Of a stretch of DNA of 64,000 nt, positions 8,403 to 16,612 are shown one piece after another (the stretch's first letter is position 1; each line of letters begins with the position of its first letter). The notes beneath the pieces were generated by a model, which was given only the letters and a program-made list of their open reading frames with translations, was not told the DNA's origin and did not search any database. Source of the stretch: Gluconacetobacter asukensis (lineage in GTDB: Bacteria > Pseudomonadota > Alphaproteobacteria > Acetobacterales > Acetobacteraceae); the NCBI RefSeq assembly GCF_014174375.1, contig NZ_JABEQE010000013.1, positions 62,001 through 126,000 of the forward strand. The letters are read 5' to 3'. The position numbers and the translations under genes were made by a program.

Positions 8403-8669
8403 ATGGGTAGCTTGAGCATCTGGCACTGGCTGATCGTTCTGGCGGTGGTGCTGGTCCTGTTCGGTGGCGGCGGCAAGATCAGCACGCTGATGGGCGATGT
8501 CGCGCGCGGCGTGAAATCGTTCAAGAAGAACATGGCCGACGACGAGAGCATGGAAAACGCGAATAGCGGATCGGGCGGGCATATCGCCCCGCCGGGGCCG
8601 GCGGCCGGTGCGCAGCGCGATGCCAGCTTCTCGGCATCGAGCCGTCCGTCAGGGTCTTCGACCCCCTGA
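8403..8669 (+). CDS. tatA: Sec-independent translocase TatA/TatE
   Basis: 88-residue Tat pore subunit. One N-terminal membrane helix ([20 protein letters not shown]) carries the FGGGGK hinge, followed by the amphipathic helix [19 protein letters not shown] and a disordered Ser/Gly/Pro tail. The start MGSLSIWHW is canonical. tatB and tatC are not adjacent, so the Tat genes are split in this genome. Confidence 0.92.
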   Translation: MGSLSIWHWLIVLAVVLVLFGGGGKISTLMGDVARGVKSFKKNMADDESMENANSGSGGHIAPPGPAAGAQRDASFSASSRPSGSSTP

Positions 8670-8708
8670 GCCTGCGGCCGGGCGAACGATTCGGGATCAT
8701 GTGACGAT

Positions 8709-9335
8709 ATGGACCAGATGACGACGACCGATCTGTGGGTCGACGCGGTGCAGGACATCATCGGCGCCGGCCGGCGGATGGACCGGTTCGGCTGGGTGCC
8801 GGCCACGGCCGGCAATATCAGCCGCCGCCTGCCGGACGGGCGGATCGCGATCACGCGGTCGGGCGGGCACAAGGGCTTCCTGACCCCGGACGGTGTGATC
8901 GAGGTCGGGATGGATGGCAGGGCCATGCATGCCGGCGACCGGCCCAGTGCCGAGACCCTGCTGCATTGTCAGCTCTATGCGCATGATCCGGCCATCGGGG
9001 CGGTGCTGCATGGCCATTCCGTCGCCTCGACCGTGCTGTCGATGGCGGCGACGGATGGCGCGATCACCCTGGCGGATTACGAGGTCCAGAAGGTGTTCGA
9101 GGGGCAGACCACCCACGAGGCCAGTGTGCGCGTGCCGGTGTTCGACAATGACCAGGACATTGCGCGGCTGTGTACGGTGGTGGCGCCCGATCTGGGGCGG
9201 ATGCCGGCGGGCTACGTGATTCGCGGCCACGGCGTGTATGTGTGGGGCCCCACGATGGATGTGGCGCTGGCGCGGCTGGAGGGGCTGGAATTCCTGCTGG
9301 CCTGCGAACTGGAAAAGAGGAAGCTCGGCCGATGA
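8709..9335 (+). CDS. mtnB: methylthioribulose-1-phosphate dehydratase
   Basis: Zinc enzyme of the class II aldolase fold that dehydrates methylthioribulose-1-phosphate in methionine salvage. The start could be MDQMTTTD or the internal MTTTDLW. Visible features are the GNISRRL and SGGHKG phosphate/substrate loops, the zinc-binding HGHSVAST pair, and a late His in IRGHGVYVWG. It is translationally coupled to mtnD (ATGA) and forms a salvage operon with mtnC. Confidence 0.93.
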   Translation: MDQMTTTDLWVDAVQDIIGAGRRMDRFGWVPATAGNISRRLPDGRIAITRSGGHKGFLTPDGVIEVGMDGRAMHAGDRPSAETLLHCQLYAHDPAIGAVLHGHSVASTVLSMAATDGAITLADYEVQKVFEGQTTHEASVRVPVFDNDQDIARLCTVVAPDLGRMPAGYVIRGHGVYVWGPTMDVALARLEGLEFLLACELEKRKLGR

Positions 9336-9871
9336 GTCGCCTGACCGTCTATCGCGACGACGATCCGGGCCATATCGTGCTGCGTACCGAGAGCGCGTCG
9401 GAGATGGCCGATACGCTGCGTGGTATTGGCGTGCGTTTCGAACGCTGGAACAGCCCGGTGGTGCCGCCGCCCGATGCCGCGCCCGAGGCCGTGCTGGAAG
9501 CCTATCGCCCCTATCTGGATGAGTTGATGGGGGCGACCGGGGCAGGGTCGGCCGATGTGGTGCGGATTACCACCCGGACGCCGAATCTGGCCGAATTGCG
9601 GGCGAAGTTCCTGTCGGAACATATCCATAGCGAGGACGAGGTCCGGTTCTTCGTCCATGGCTGGGGCAATTTCGTGCTGCATGTCGGGGGCAGTGTCTAT
9701 GACGTGCATTGCGTCGCGGGCGACCTGATTTCGGTCCCAGCCGGCATTCCGCACTGGTTCGATGCCGGGATGGAGCCCGATGTCGTGGCCTTGCGGGTCT
9801 TTACCGACAAGACCGGTTGGATTGCCCAATATACGGGCGACGATATCGCCCAGCGCTTTCCGGCGGCCTGA
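9332..9871 (+). CDS. mtnD: acireductone dioxygenase
   Basis: 179-residue cupin that splits acireductone with O2: the Fe form yields the methionine precursor ketoacid, the Ni form an off-pathway product. Metal ligands are visible: His97 and His99 in EHIHSEDE, Glu103, and His141 in GIPHWFD. The ATG overlaps the mtnB stop. Metal identity cannot be read from the sequence. Confidence 0.95.
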   Translation: MSRLTVYRDDDPGHIVLRTESASEMADTLRGIGVRFERWNSPVVPPPDAAPEAVLEAYRPYLDELMGATGAGSADVVRITTRTPNLAELRAKFLSEHIHSEDEVRFFVHGWGNFVLHVGGSVYDVHCVAGDLISVPAGIPHWFDAGMEPDVVALRVFTDKTGWIAQYTGDDIAQRFPAA

Positions 9872-9878
9872 GGAGCGG

Positions 9879-10601
9879 ATGATTGTGGCGGAAGCGGTGA
9901 CGCAGGCGGGCGGGATCGACTCTGTCCTGCTGGATATCGAAGGCACGACGATTCCGGTCGCCTTCGTGCATCAGGTTCTCTTTCCCTATGCCCGTCAGGC
10001 ATTGCCCGAACTGCTGGCCACACGCGGCGACGAGCCGGCCGTGCGGGATGCGGTGGCCGACATCGCGGCGCTGGCCCCCGGCGTGGAGCCGCTGGCGCAG
10101 TTGAATGCCTGGATGGATCGGGACGAGAAGATCGGCCCGCTGAAGGCGTTGCAGGGACTGGCATGGGCGGAGGGCTACCGCACCGGCGCCTTGCAGGCCG
10201 CGCTGTATCCCGACGTGCTGCCGGCCCTGCGGCGCTGGCATGCGGGCGGGCTGCGGCTGGCGGTCTATTCCTCGGGTTCCGAGGCGGCGCAGCGCCTGAT
10301 CTATGGCCATACGACCGAGGGCGACGTGCGCGGCCTGTTCGACGGGTTCTACGACCTGCGGATCGGCGGCAAGCGCGAGGCGGATAGTTATCACGCCATT
10401 CTGGCCGAGGCCGGCTGGGTTGCCGGGCGCACCCTGTTCCTGTCCGACATCGTGGCCGAATTGGACGCGGCGGCGGTGGCGGGGCTGCGGACCTGCCAGC
10501 TTGCCCGGCCGGAGGACGGCACCCGCCCGGGCGATACGCACCCGGTGGCCGCGACGTTGGACGAGGTGGCGCGCCTGTTCGCCCTGCCTGACGCGCCATG
10601 A
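9879..10601 (+). CDS. mtnC: enolase-phosphatase E1
   Basis: HAD-superfamily bifunctional enzyme that enolises and dephosphorylates diketo-methylthiopentane phosphate to acireductone, just before MtnD. The HAD motif I is atypical, LLDIEGTT, with Asp19 and Glu21, as in all E1 enzymes. AVYSSGSEAAQRL supplies motif II and FLSDIVAELDAA motif IV. A ribosome site AGGAG lies 3 nt before the ATG. It overlaps ribF by ATGA. Confidence 0.94.
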   Translation: MIVAEAVTQAGGIDSVLLDIEGTTIPVAFVHQVLFPYARQALPELLATRGDEPAVRDAVADIAALAPGVEPLAQLNAWMDRDEKIGPLKALQGLAWAEGYRTGALQAALYPDVLPALRRWHAGGLRLAVYSSGSEAAQRLIYGHTTEGDVRGLFDGFYDLRIGGKREADSYHAILAEAGWVAGRTLFLSDIVAELDAAAVAGLRTCQLARPEDGTRPGDTHPVAATLDEVARLFALPDAP

Positions 10602-11557
10602 GGGCGCACCTGCATACCGGCTGGCGCCACATCCCCGCCGAGGCGCGGGGCATGGCGGCGGCGCTGGGCAATTTCGACGGCGTGCATCTGGGCCATGCCC
10701 ATCTGCTGCATACGCTGCATACGGCGCGGCCCGATCTGGGGCTGGCGGTGGTGACCTTCGAGCCCCATCCGCGCGAATTGTTCCGCCCGCAGGACCCGCC
10801 CTTCCGCCTGACGCTGGCCGAGGAACGGCTGGCCGCCCTGTCCGCGCTGGGCGTGCGCCATGTCTTTCAGATTCCCTTCGATGCCGCGTTCAGCGCCATG
10901 ACCGCCGAGCGGTTCGTGACCGATGTGCTGCATGAGGGGCTGGGCCTGCGTCACCTGGCCTGCGGGGCCGATTTCGCCTTCGGCCATCGCCGGGGCGGCA
11001 ATGCCGCGTTCCTGGCCGAGCGGGCCGAGGAACTGGGGATCGGGATGACCACGGTACCGGCATTGGCCGACGAGGGTGGTCCCTATTCCTCGACGCGCAT
11101 TCGCCGGCTGTTGCAGGACGGCTATCCCGAGCGGGCGGCCGAGGAGCTGGGGCGCCCCTGGGCGATCCGGGGCGTGGTGCAGCATGGCGACAAGCGCGGG
11201 CGCCTGCTGGGCTTTCCCACGGCCAACGTGCCGCTGGGCCGGCATCTGGAACCGGCGCGTGGCGTCTATGCCGTGACCGTGCGGCTGCCGGACGGGCGGA
11301 CCTGGCCGGGTGTCGCCAATATCGGCCGCCGGCCGACCATTGATGACGGGCAGGAGAGTCGGCTGGAGGTCCATCTGCTGGATTTCGAGGGGGATCTCTA
11401 TGGCCAGACCCTGTCGGTCGCCCTGCATACGCTGCTGCGCGAGGAGCGGCGTTTCGAAGGGCTCGACGCGCTGAAGGCGCAGATCGCCGAGGATGCGGCG
11501 ACCGCTCGATCCTATCTGGACCGGCTGGTGCGGGCGGGCGCCTTCCCCCAAGCTTGA
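10598..11557 (+). CDS. ribF: bifunctional riboflavin kinase / FAD synthetase
   Basis: Makes FMN and then FAD from riboflavin. The N-terminal nucleotidyltransferase domain shows GNFDGVHLGHAHLL and the ISSTRIR-like YSSTRIRRLL motif. The C-terminal flavokinase domain (about residue 190 on) shows GFPTANV and GVANIGRRPTI. The 319-residue length is normal. It starts inside the mtnC stop and precedes ileS, the common ribF-ileS-lspA order. Confidence 0.95.
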   Translation: MRAHLHTGWRHIPAEARGMAAALGNFDGVHLGHAHLLHTLHTARPDLGLAVVTFEPHPRELFRPQDPPFRLTLAEERLAALSALGVRHVFQIPFDAAFSAMTAERFVTDVLHEGLGLRHLACGADFAFGHRRGGNAAFLAERAEELGIGMTTVPALADEGGPYSSTRIRRLLQDGYPERAAEELGRPWAIRGVVQHGDKRGRLLGFPTANVPLGRHLEPARGVYAVTVRLPDGRTWPGVANIGRRPTIDDGQESRLEVHLLDFEGDLYGQTLSVALHTLLREERRFEGLDALKAQIAEDAATARSYLDRLVRAGAFPQA

Positions 11558-11662
11558 CCATCCGGTGCGCGGCTCCGCATAAGGTTGGGTCCGCGAGGGG
11601 AGGGGCATAATCCTTCCGTCACATCGTTATCCATTGTCGCCAGTAGCCAGAAATTCAGGGTC

Positions 11663-14560
11663 ATGACCGAGTCGAAGTCACAGGATCTCTATCGGGATAC
11701 GGTATTCCTGCCGAAAACCAGCTTCCCCATGCGGGGCAGCCTGCCGAAGCGGGAGCCGGAGATTCTGGCGCACTGGGCGGCGAGCGGCCTGGACGGGCTG
11801 CTGCGCGCGCAGGCCGAAGGCCGGCCGTCCTTCATGCTGCATGACGGGCCGCCTTATGCGAACGGCCACCTGCATATCGGCCACGCGCTGAACAAGATCC
11901 TGAAGGATGTGGTCAACCGTGCCCACCGCATGGCCGGTTTCGCGGTGCATTACCGCCCCGGCTGGGACTGCCACGGCCTGCCGATCGAATGGAAGATCGA
12001 GGAGGAATATCGCAAGTCCGGCCGCGACAAGGATTCGGTGCCGGTTCTTCAGTTCCGTGCCGAATGCCGGGCCTATGCCGCGAAATGGGTCGAGATCCAG
12101 GCCGCCGAGTTCCGCCGCCTGGGTGTGCAGGCCGAGTGGGACGAGCGCTATGCCACGATGGATTTTTCCTCCGAGGCGACGATCGCCGAGGAAATCGGCC
12201 GCTTTCTGCTGAACGGGCTGCTCTATCGCGGCCTGCGCCCGGTGATGTGGAGCCCGGTGGAGAAGACGGCCCTCGCCGAGGCCGAAATCGAATATCGCGA
12301 CCATGAATCGACCACGATCCATGTCGCGTTCCCGTTCATCCACGACCCGACGCCGACCCGGGCGCTGCAGGATGTCTCGGCCGTTATCTGGACGACCACG
12401 CCCTGGACCATCCCCGGCAACCGCGCCATCGCCTTCGGGCCCGAGATCACCTATGCGGTGCTGCGCGTCGATGGCGTGACCGACAATGCGCTGCTGGAAC
12501 CGGGGGCCCGCCTGCTGGTGGCCGAGGCGCTGATTGCGCCGTTCTGCGCCGCCGCCGGGGTCACCGAGCATTACGTGCTCTACACCATGCCGGGCGAGGC
12601 GCTGACGGGGGCGATCTGCGCCCATCCGCTGCGCGGCGAGGGCTATGATTTCGACGTGCCGCTGCTGGGCGGCGAGTTCGTCACCACCGATGCCGGCACC
12701 GGCCTGGTCCATATGGCCCCGGCGCATGGCGAGGACGATTTCGCCCTGACGGTGGCGAATGGGATCGAGGTGCCGGAACTGGTCCTGGATGACGGGCGCT
12801 ATGCCGACTGGGTGCCGCTGTTTGCCGGCGCGCATGTCTTCAAGGCCGCCGACCCGGTCTGCGCGGCGCTGACGCAGGCGATGGAGCGGGCCAATAATGA
12901 CGGCGCGGCGCCGGCCGGGCTGGTTGCGCGGTCGACGCTGGTGCATTCCTATCCCCATTCCTGGCGGTCGCGGGCGCCGGTGATCTATCGCGCCACGCCG
13001 CAATGGTTCATCCGCATGGATGGTGAGGGAGAGCTGCGCGCCCGCGCGCTGAAGGCGCTGGAGGATGTGACCTTCGTGCCGGCCCAGGCGCGCAACCGCC
13101 TGACCTCGATGGTTGCCGGGCGCCCCGACTGGTGCATCAGCCGCCAGCGGGCATGGGGTGTGCCGATCGCGGTGTTTGTCGAGAAGCGGAGCGGCGAGGT
13201 GCTGCGCGACCCGGCGGTGATGCAGCGCATCGTGGACGCCTTCCGCACCGAGGGCGCGGATGTGTGGTACAGCGCCCCGGCCAGCCGGTTCCTGGGCAAC
13301 GAACGCAACCCCGACGAGTACGAGCAGGTGTTCGATATCGTCGATGTGTGGTTCGAGAGCGGGTCGACCCATGCGTTCGTGCTGGGGCGCGACGGCATGC
13401 CGTTCCCGGCCGACCTGTATCTGGAAGGATCGGACCAGCATCGCGGCTGGTTCCAGTCCTCGCTGCTGGAAAGTGTGGGCACGCGGGGGATCGCGCCCTA
13501 TCGCGCGCTGGTGACCAACGGCTTCGTGCTCGACGAGCAGGGCCGCAAGATGTCCAAGTCGCTGGGCAATGTCGTGGCGCCGCAGGACGTGAACGACTCG
13601 CTGGGTGCGGACATCCTGCGCCTGTGGGTGATGAATTCCGACACCAATGAAGATCTGCGCATCGGCAACGAGATCCTGAAGCAGCAGGGCGAGCTGTATC
13701 GCCGGCTGCGCAACACGCTGCGCTGGCTGCTGGGCGCACTGGACGGCTTTACCGATGCCGAGCGCGTGCCCTACGAGCAGATGCCCGAGCTGGAACAATG
13801 GGTGCTGCATCGTCTGACCGAGCTGGGCGCGCAGATCGACCGTGCGGTGAAGACGCATGAATGGGTCGGCGTCTATGCCGCCCTGCACGGGTTCTGCGCC
13901 ACCGACCTGTCGGCCTTCTATTTCGACGTGCGCAAGGATGCGCTCTATTGCGACGGCACCGACAGCCTGCGCCGCCGGGCCGCGCGCACGGTGCTGGACC
14001 AGTTGCATCGCTGCCTGTGCGCGTGGCTGGCGCCGGTGCTGGTCTTTACCGCCGAGGAAGCGTGGACGGCGCGTTTCGGCGAGGGGGAGAGCGTGCATCT
14101 GCAATCCTTCCCTTCGTTGCCGGAAGAGTGGATCCGCCCGGATCTGGCCGATCGCTGGGCGACGTTGCGCGGCGTGCGCCGTGTCGTGACGACCGAGATC
14201 GAGGCCGCGCGGCGTGGCGGCATCGTGGGGTCGTCGCTTCAGGCGGCGCTGGACCTGAAACTGTCGGAGGAAGAGGCCGGGCGCTTCGCCGATGTCGATT
14301 GGTGCGAACTGGCCATCGTGTCGCAGGCGTCGATCACGGTGGAGCCGGGGGCGGCGTCGATCTTCCTCTCCGGCGCAGCCGAGGGCGAGGAACGTGACGG
14401 CGGTGCGGTCGGGGCCCATGGCGTGCCGAGCATCTCGGCGGCGTCGGGGCATAAATGTGCCCGCTGCTGGAAGGTGCTGGACGAGGTCGGGAGCCATGCG
14501 GGCCATCCCGAACTGTGCCTGCGCTGCGTTGCCGTCGTCGACGCGCGGGCCGACGCGTGA
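11663..14560 (+). CDS. ileS: isoleucyl-tRNA synthetase
   Basis: Class I synthetase of 965 residues charging tRNA-Ile. HIGH is at residues 71-74 (GHLHIGHA), KMSKS at 629-633, and the editing domain (TTTPWTIPGNRAIAFGP) lies between. The C-terminal zinc finger is CARCWKVLDEVG followed by CLRCV. I start at MTESKSQDLY because the frame extending back to 11585 has no family similarity. The stop overlaps the lspA GTG. The 105-bp gap from ribF could hold a separate promoter. Confidence 0.97.
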   Translation: MTESKSQDLYRDTVFLPKTSFPMRGSLPKREPEILAHWAASGLDGLLRAQAEGRPSFMLHDGPPYANGHLHIGHALNKILKDVVNRAHRMAGFAVHYRPGWDCHGLPIEWKIEEEYRKSGRDKDSVPVLQFRAECRAYAAKWVEIQAAEFRRLGVQAEWDERYATMDFSSEATIAEEIGRFLLNGLLYRGLRPVMWSPVEKTALAEAEIEYRDHESTTIHVAFPFIHDPTPTRALQDVSAVIWTTTPWTIPGNRAIAFGPEITYAVLRVDGVTDNALLEPGARLLVAEALIAPFCAAAGVTEHYVLYTMPGEALTGAICAHPLRGEGYDFDVPLLGGEFVTTDAGTGLVHMAPAHGEDDFALTVANGIEVPELVLDDGRYADWVPLFAGAHVFKAADPVCAALTQAMERANNDGAAPAGLVARSTLVHSYPHSWRSRAPVIYRATPQWFIRMDGEGELRARALKALEDVTFVPAQARNRLTSMVAGRPDWCISRQRAWGVPIAVFVEKRSGEVLRDPAVMQRIVDAFRTEGADVWYSAPASRFLGNERNPDEYEQVFDIVDVWFESGSTHAFVLGRDGMPFPADLYLEGSDQHRGWFQSSLLESVGTRGIAPYRALVTNGFVLDEQGRKMSKSLGNVVAPQDVNDSLGADILRLWVMNSDTNEDLRIGNEILKQQGELYRRLRNTLRWLLGALDGFTDAERVPYEQMPELEQWVLHRLTELGAQIDRAVKTHEWVGVYAALHGFCATDLSAFYFDVRKDALYCDGTDSLRRRAARTVLDQLHRCLCAWLAPVLVFTAEEAWTARFGEGESVHLQSFPSLPEEWIRPDLADRWATLRGVRRVVTTEIEAARRGGIVGSSLQAALDLKLSEEEAGRFADVDWCELAIVSQASITVEPGAASIFLSGAAEGEERDGGAVGAHGVPSISAASGHKCARCWKVLDEVGSHAGHPELCLRCVAVVDARADA

Positions 14561-15093
14561 GCGAAGCCGTGCTGGCCGCCGGCGCGCCCCGGCTGGCCTG
14601 GCGCTGCCGCGCCATCGGCGCCGCGCTGTTCCTGCTCGTCCTGCTGTTGGATCAGGGCAGCAAATACTGGATTCTGTACGGCCTGGACCTGCCGGACCGG
14701 GTGTCGGTTCCGGTGCTGCCGTTCTTCAACCTGACCATGGTGTGGAACCACGCGATCACCTTCGGCATGCTGGGCGGGCTGGCGGGGATGGGGCGCATCG
14801 TCTTCACCGCGCTGGCCCTGGCGGTGGTGCTGGTGCTGACGATCTGGCTCGCGAGGACGACCCGTCCCTGGGTGGCCGGCGGGCTGGGCGCGGTCATGGG
14901 CGGGGCGATCGGCAATGTGATCGACCGGCTCCATTACGGGGCGGTGGTCGATTTCGTGCATCTGCATGCGTACGGGCACAGTTTCTATGTGTTCAACCTG
15001 GCCGATGCCTCGATCGATTGCGGCGTCGCGATTTTGCTGTTCGACAGCCTGACCGAGCGGCGCGGCCTTGCCGAAACCGGGCAGAGGCGGTAG
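14557..15093 (+). CDS. lspA: lipoprotein signal peptidase
   Basis: Inner-membrane aspartic protease that cleaves prolipoproteins. The GTG start overlaps the ileS stop (GTGA). It is 178 residues with four predicted membrane helices and both catalytic aspartates: Asp123 in GNVIDRLHYGAVVDF and Asp150 in FNLADASID. Several substrates with lipoboxes are encoded in this window. Confidence 0.95.
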   Translation: MSEAVLAAGAPRLAWRCRAIGAALFLLVLLLDQGSKYWILYGLDLPDRVSVPVLPFFNLTMVWNHAITFGMLGGLAGMGRIVFTALALAVVLVLTIWLARTTRPWVAGGLGAVMGGAIGNVIDRLHYGAVVDFVHLHAYGHSFYVFNLADASIDCGVAILLFDSLTERRGLAETGQRR

Positions 15094-15103
15094 AAAGCGA
15101 AGC

Positions 15104-15631
15104 ATGGCGCCCCTATTCCCTCGTCTGCTTCCGTTCGCACTTCTGCTGTCGGGCGGAGTCCTTCTTGCCGGTTGCTCCGGCTCGGACCTCAATCGGGCCT
15201 TCGGCCTGGAACGCGATTCGCCGGATGAGTATACGGTGACGACGCGCGCTCCGCTGTCGATGCCGCCGACCCAGGAACTGGCGGTTCCGCACAGCGATGC
15301 GTCGCGGCCGCAGGATGAGAGCCCGAGATTGCAGGCGCTGGAGACCCTGTCGCCCAACGTTGCGCTACAGGGTGCCGACGGCACGCCCAGCGCCGGCCAG
15401 GCCGCGCTGGTGAACGAGGCCGATGCGGCGTCGGAAAGCTCCGACAAGGGCGAGCTTGGCCAGGCGGGGCAGGGCTTCATCAACCAGCTGATGTTCTGGA
15501 ACGGCGGGGGAGCCGGCGGCGAGGTGGATGGCGATGCCGAGAACCGCCGTCTGCGCCAGAACGCGGCGCTGGGCAACAGCCCGACCCAGGGCGCCACGCC
15601 GACCGTCAAGAGCAAGGCCCCGAGCAACTAG
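15104..15631 (+). CDS. DUF3035 lipoprotein (BamF-like)
   Basis: 175-residue secreted lipoprotein with lipobox LAGC after a hydrophobic signal. The N-terminal block FGLERDSPDEYTVTTRAPLSMPP is the conserved core of alphaproteobacterial DUF3035 proteins, proposed as a Bam-complex subunit. The rest is low-complexity and Gly/Ser-rich. It starts 10 nt after lspA, an arrangement common in alphaproteobacteria, and is followed by a strong terminator. Confidence 0.8.
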   Translation: MAPLFPRLLPFALLLSGGVLLAGCSGSDLNRAFGLERDSPDEYTVTTRAPLSMPPTQELAVPHSDASRPQDESPRLQALETLSPNVALQGADGTPSAGQAALVNEADAASESSDKGELGQAGQGFINQLMFWNGGGAGGEVDGDAENRRLRQNAALGNSPTQGATPTVKSKAPSN

Positions 15632-15685
15632 CCACCAGTAACGCGCTACCAGGGACGGTTCGGCCGGTCGGCCGGCCGGGAGTGG

Positions 15686-15711
15686 GGACCGGCCGTGGCC
15701 GGTCCTTTTTT
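15686..15711 (+). terminator. rho-independent terminator of the ribF-ileS-lspA operon
   Basis: Perfect 9-bp arms GGACCGGCC (15686-15694) and GGCCGGTCC (15697-15705) close a 2-nt loop and are followed by six T. It lies 55 nt past the DUF3035 stop. Confidence 0.93.
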
Positions 15712-15878
15712 CATTGTAAGCTCGATCCCGGGGTGCGCCAGCCGGCAAGCTTGCCGCCCTCTATCGTGAGCGCCGGGAAAGCCAGACCGTGCGGGACGGT
15801 TTCAAAAATCCATCTGTGCGGAGCCAGGATCGTAGTGCGTTTCAGGCGATCCTCATCGACGTCTTTCAGGAGCGCCTG
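15711..15878 (-). pseudogene. C-terminal remnant of an unidentified protein
   Basis: A 55-codon minus-strand frame with no start reads QALLKDVDEDRLKRTTILAP, then a protein-like stretch including HRWIFETVPHGLAFPALTIE and GWRTPGSSLQ, ending in TGA at the edge of the terminator T tract. The composition looks like real coding sequence, yet the frame breaks at its upstream end, where it meets the IS1380 fragment. Probably the tail of a gene cut by an insertion or deletion. I do not recognise the family. Confidence 0.4.
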
Positions 15879-16005
15879 CCGCCTCGTACCAGGCGGCTGA
15901 CGTCCGGTCGGCGAACAGGTCGAACTGGCATTCCCTGATCGGGTTCTCTATCTCGCCACGCGCGCAATAGGGTGTGTTGGCATAGAGATCGGAGCAACCC
16001 CATCT
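15853..16005 (-). pseudogene. IS1380-family transposase fragment
   Basis: A minus-strand frame contains YCARGEIENPIRECQFDLFA followed by DRTSAA. This matches the conserved late block of IS1380 DDE transposases (YCARG...ENRIKE...DLFADRTSA) as I know the family. Upstream of about 16005 the frame hits a stop; downstream the match ends after DRTSAA and the frame closes at 15853. Only about 35 codons of the transposase survive and no inverted repeats were found, so this is a relic. Confidence 0.65.
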
Positions 16006-16612
16006 CTATTTGCAATCGGGGCGTTTCGGTCGCATGAGCATATGCCAATAGAAACCTAATCAAAAAATAAAATTCTCCTGTCAATGGGATGGCTTGTCCA
16101 TCGATCACGCCCGCTTCCTGTCTTTATCCTTCATCGTCGCTGGGGTCACGATCCTTTGTGAAACATGAATAACTCGAATAATGGTTAATGTATTACTGAC
16201 AAGGGATTTTTTTCTTGCGCGTCCCGGCGGAGGACATGTAGGCAGGCGATGCGGGGCATGGACCCTGTTTGGAATGCCCCGTATCGACGGCGTCTCACTG
16301 AATTCCTGGTGCATCCGTTTATCGCGGGGGCAGAATGATGTTGCAGATCCACTGGCATGATCGATGTAACTTCGGGCGATAGAGGCGGAGCCAAAATGTG
16401 CACGTCTTCTCGATGGCAATAAATCTGAAGAATGTTATCGATATATTCATATATGAGACGAAAAACTAGAGACGTAAAAATCGTCCAAAATAAAAGATAA
16501 AAATAAATAAATGCTCTCACTATCTCTGGAACGGAGGCTGTGTGATGATTATTTATGTTTATCAAGAAAATAGAATTTCCGGATTTTTCTCGCGCGGGAC
16601 CGGAATTTCTTC
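16006..16612. other. AT-rich gap upstream of the glycosyltransferase operon
   Basis: About 600 bp with markedly lower GC than both sides. No convincing gene is seen. A 126-codon minus-strand frame at 16185-16565 starts with a hydrophobic stretch but turns Arg-rich and unlike any family I know. The last 170 bp, especially 16430-16590, are A/T-rich and probably carry the promoter of the downstream operon. Together with the transposase relic this marks a transferred or rearranged segment. Confidence 0.55.

Noticed and set aside
11678-14506. 942-codon open frame on the minus strand opposite ileS
   Set aside because: It is the antisense shadow of ileS produced by GC-rich codon bias; composition is rich in Arg, His, Gln and Pro and no family is recognisable.
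16185-16565. 126-codon minus-strand frame with a hydrophobic N-terminus in the AT-rich gap
   Set aside because: No ribosome site, Arg-rich second half, no similarity; AT-rich DNA readily gives hydrophobic open frames.
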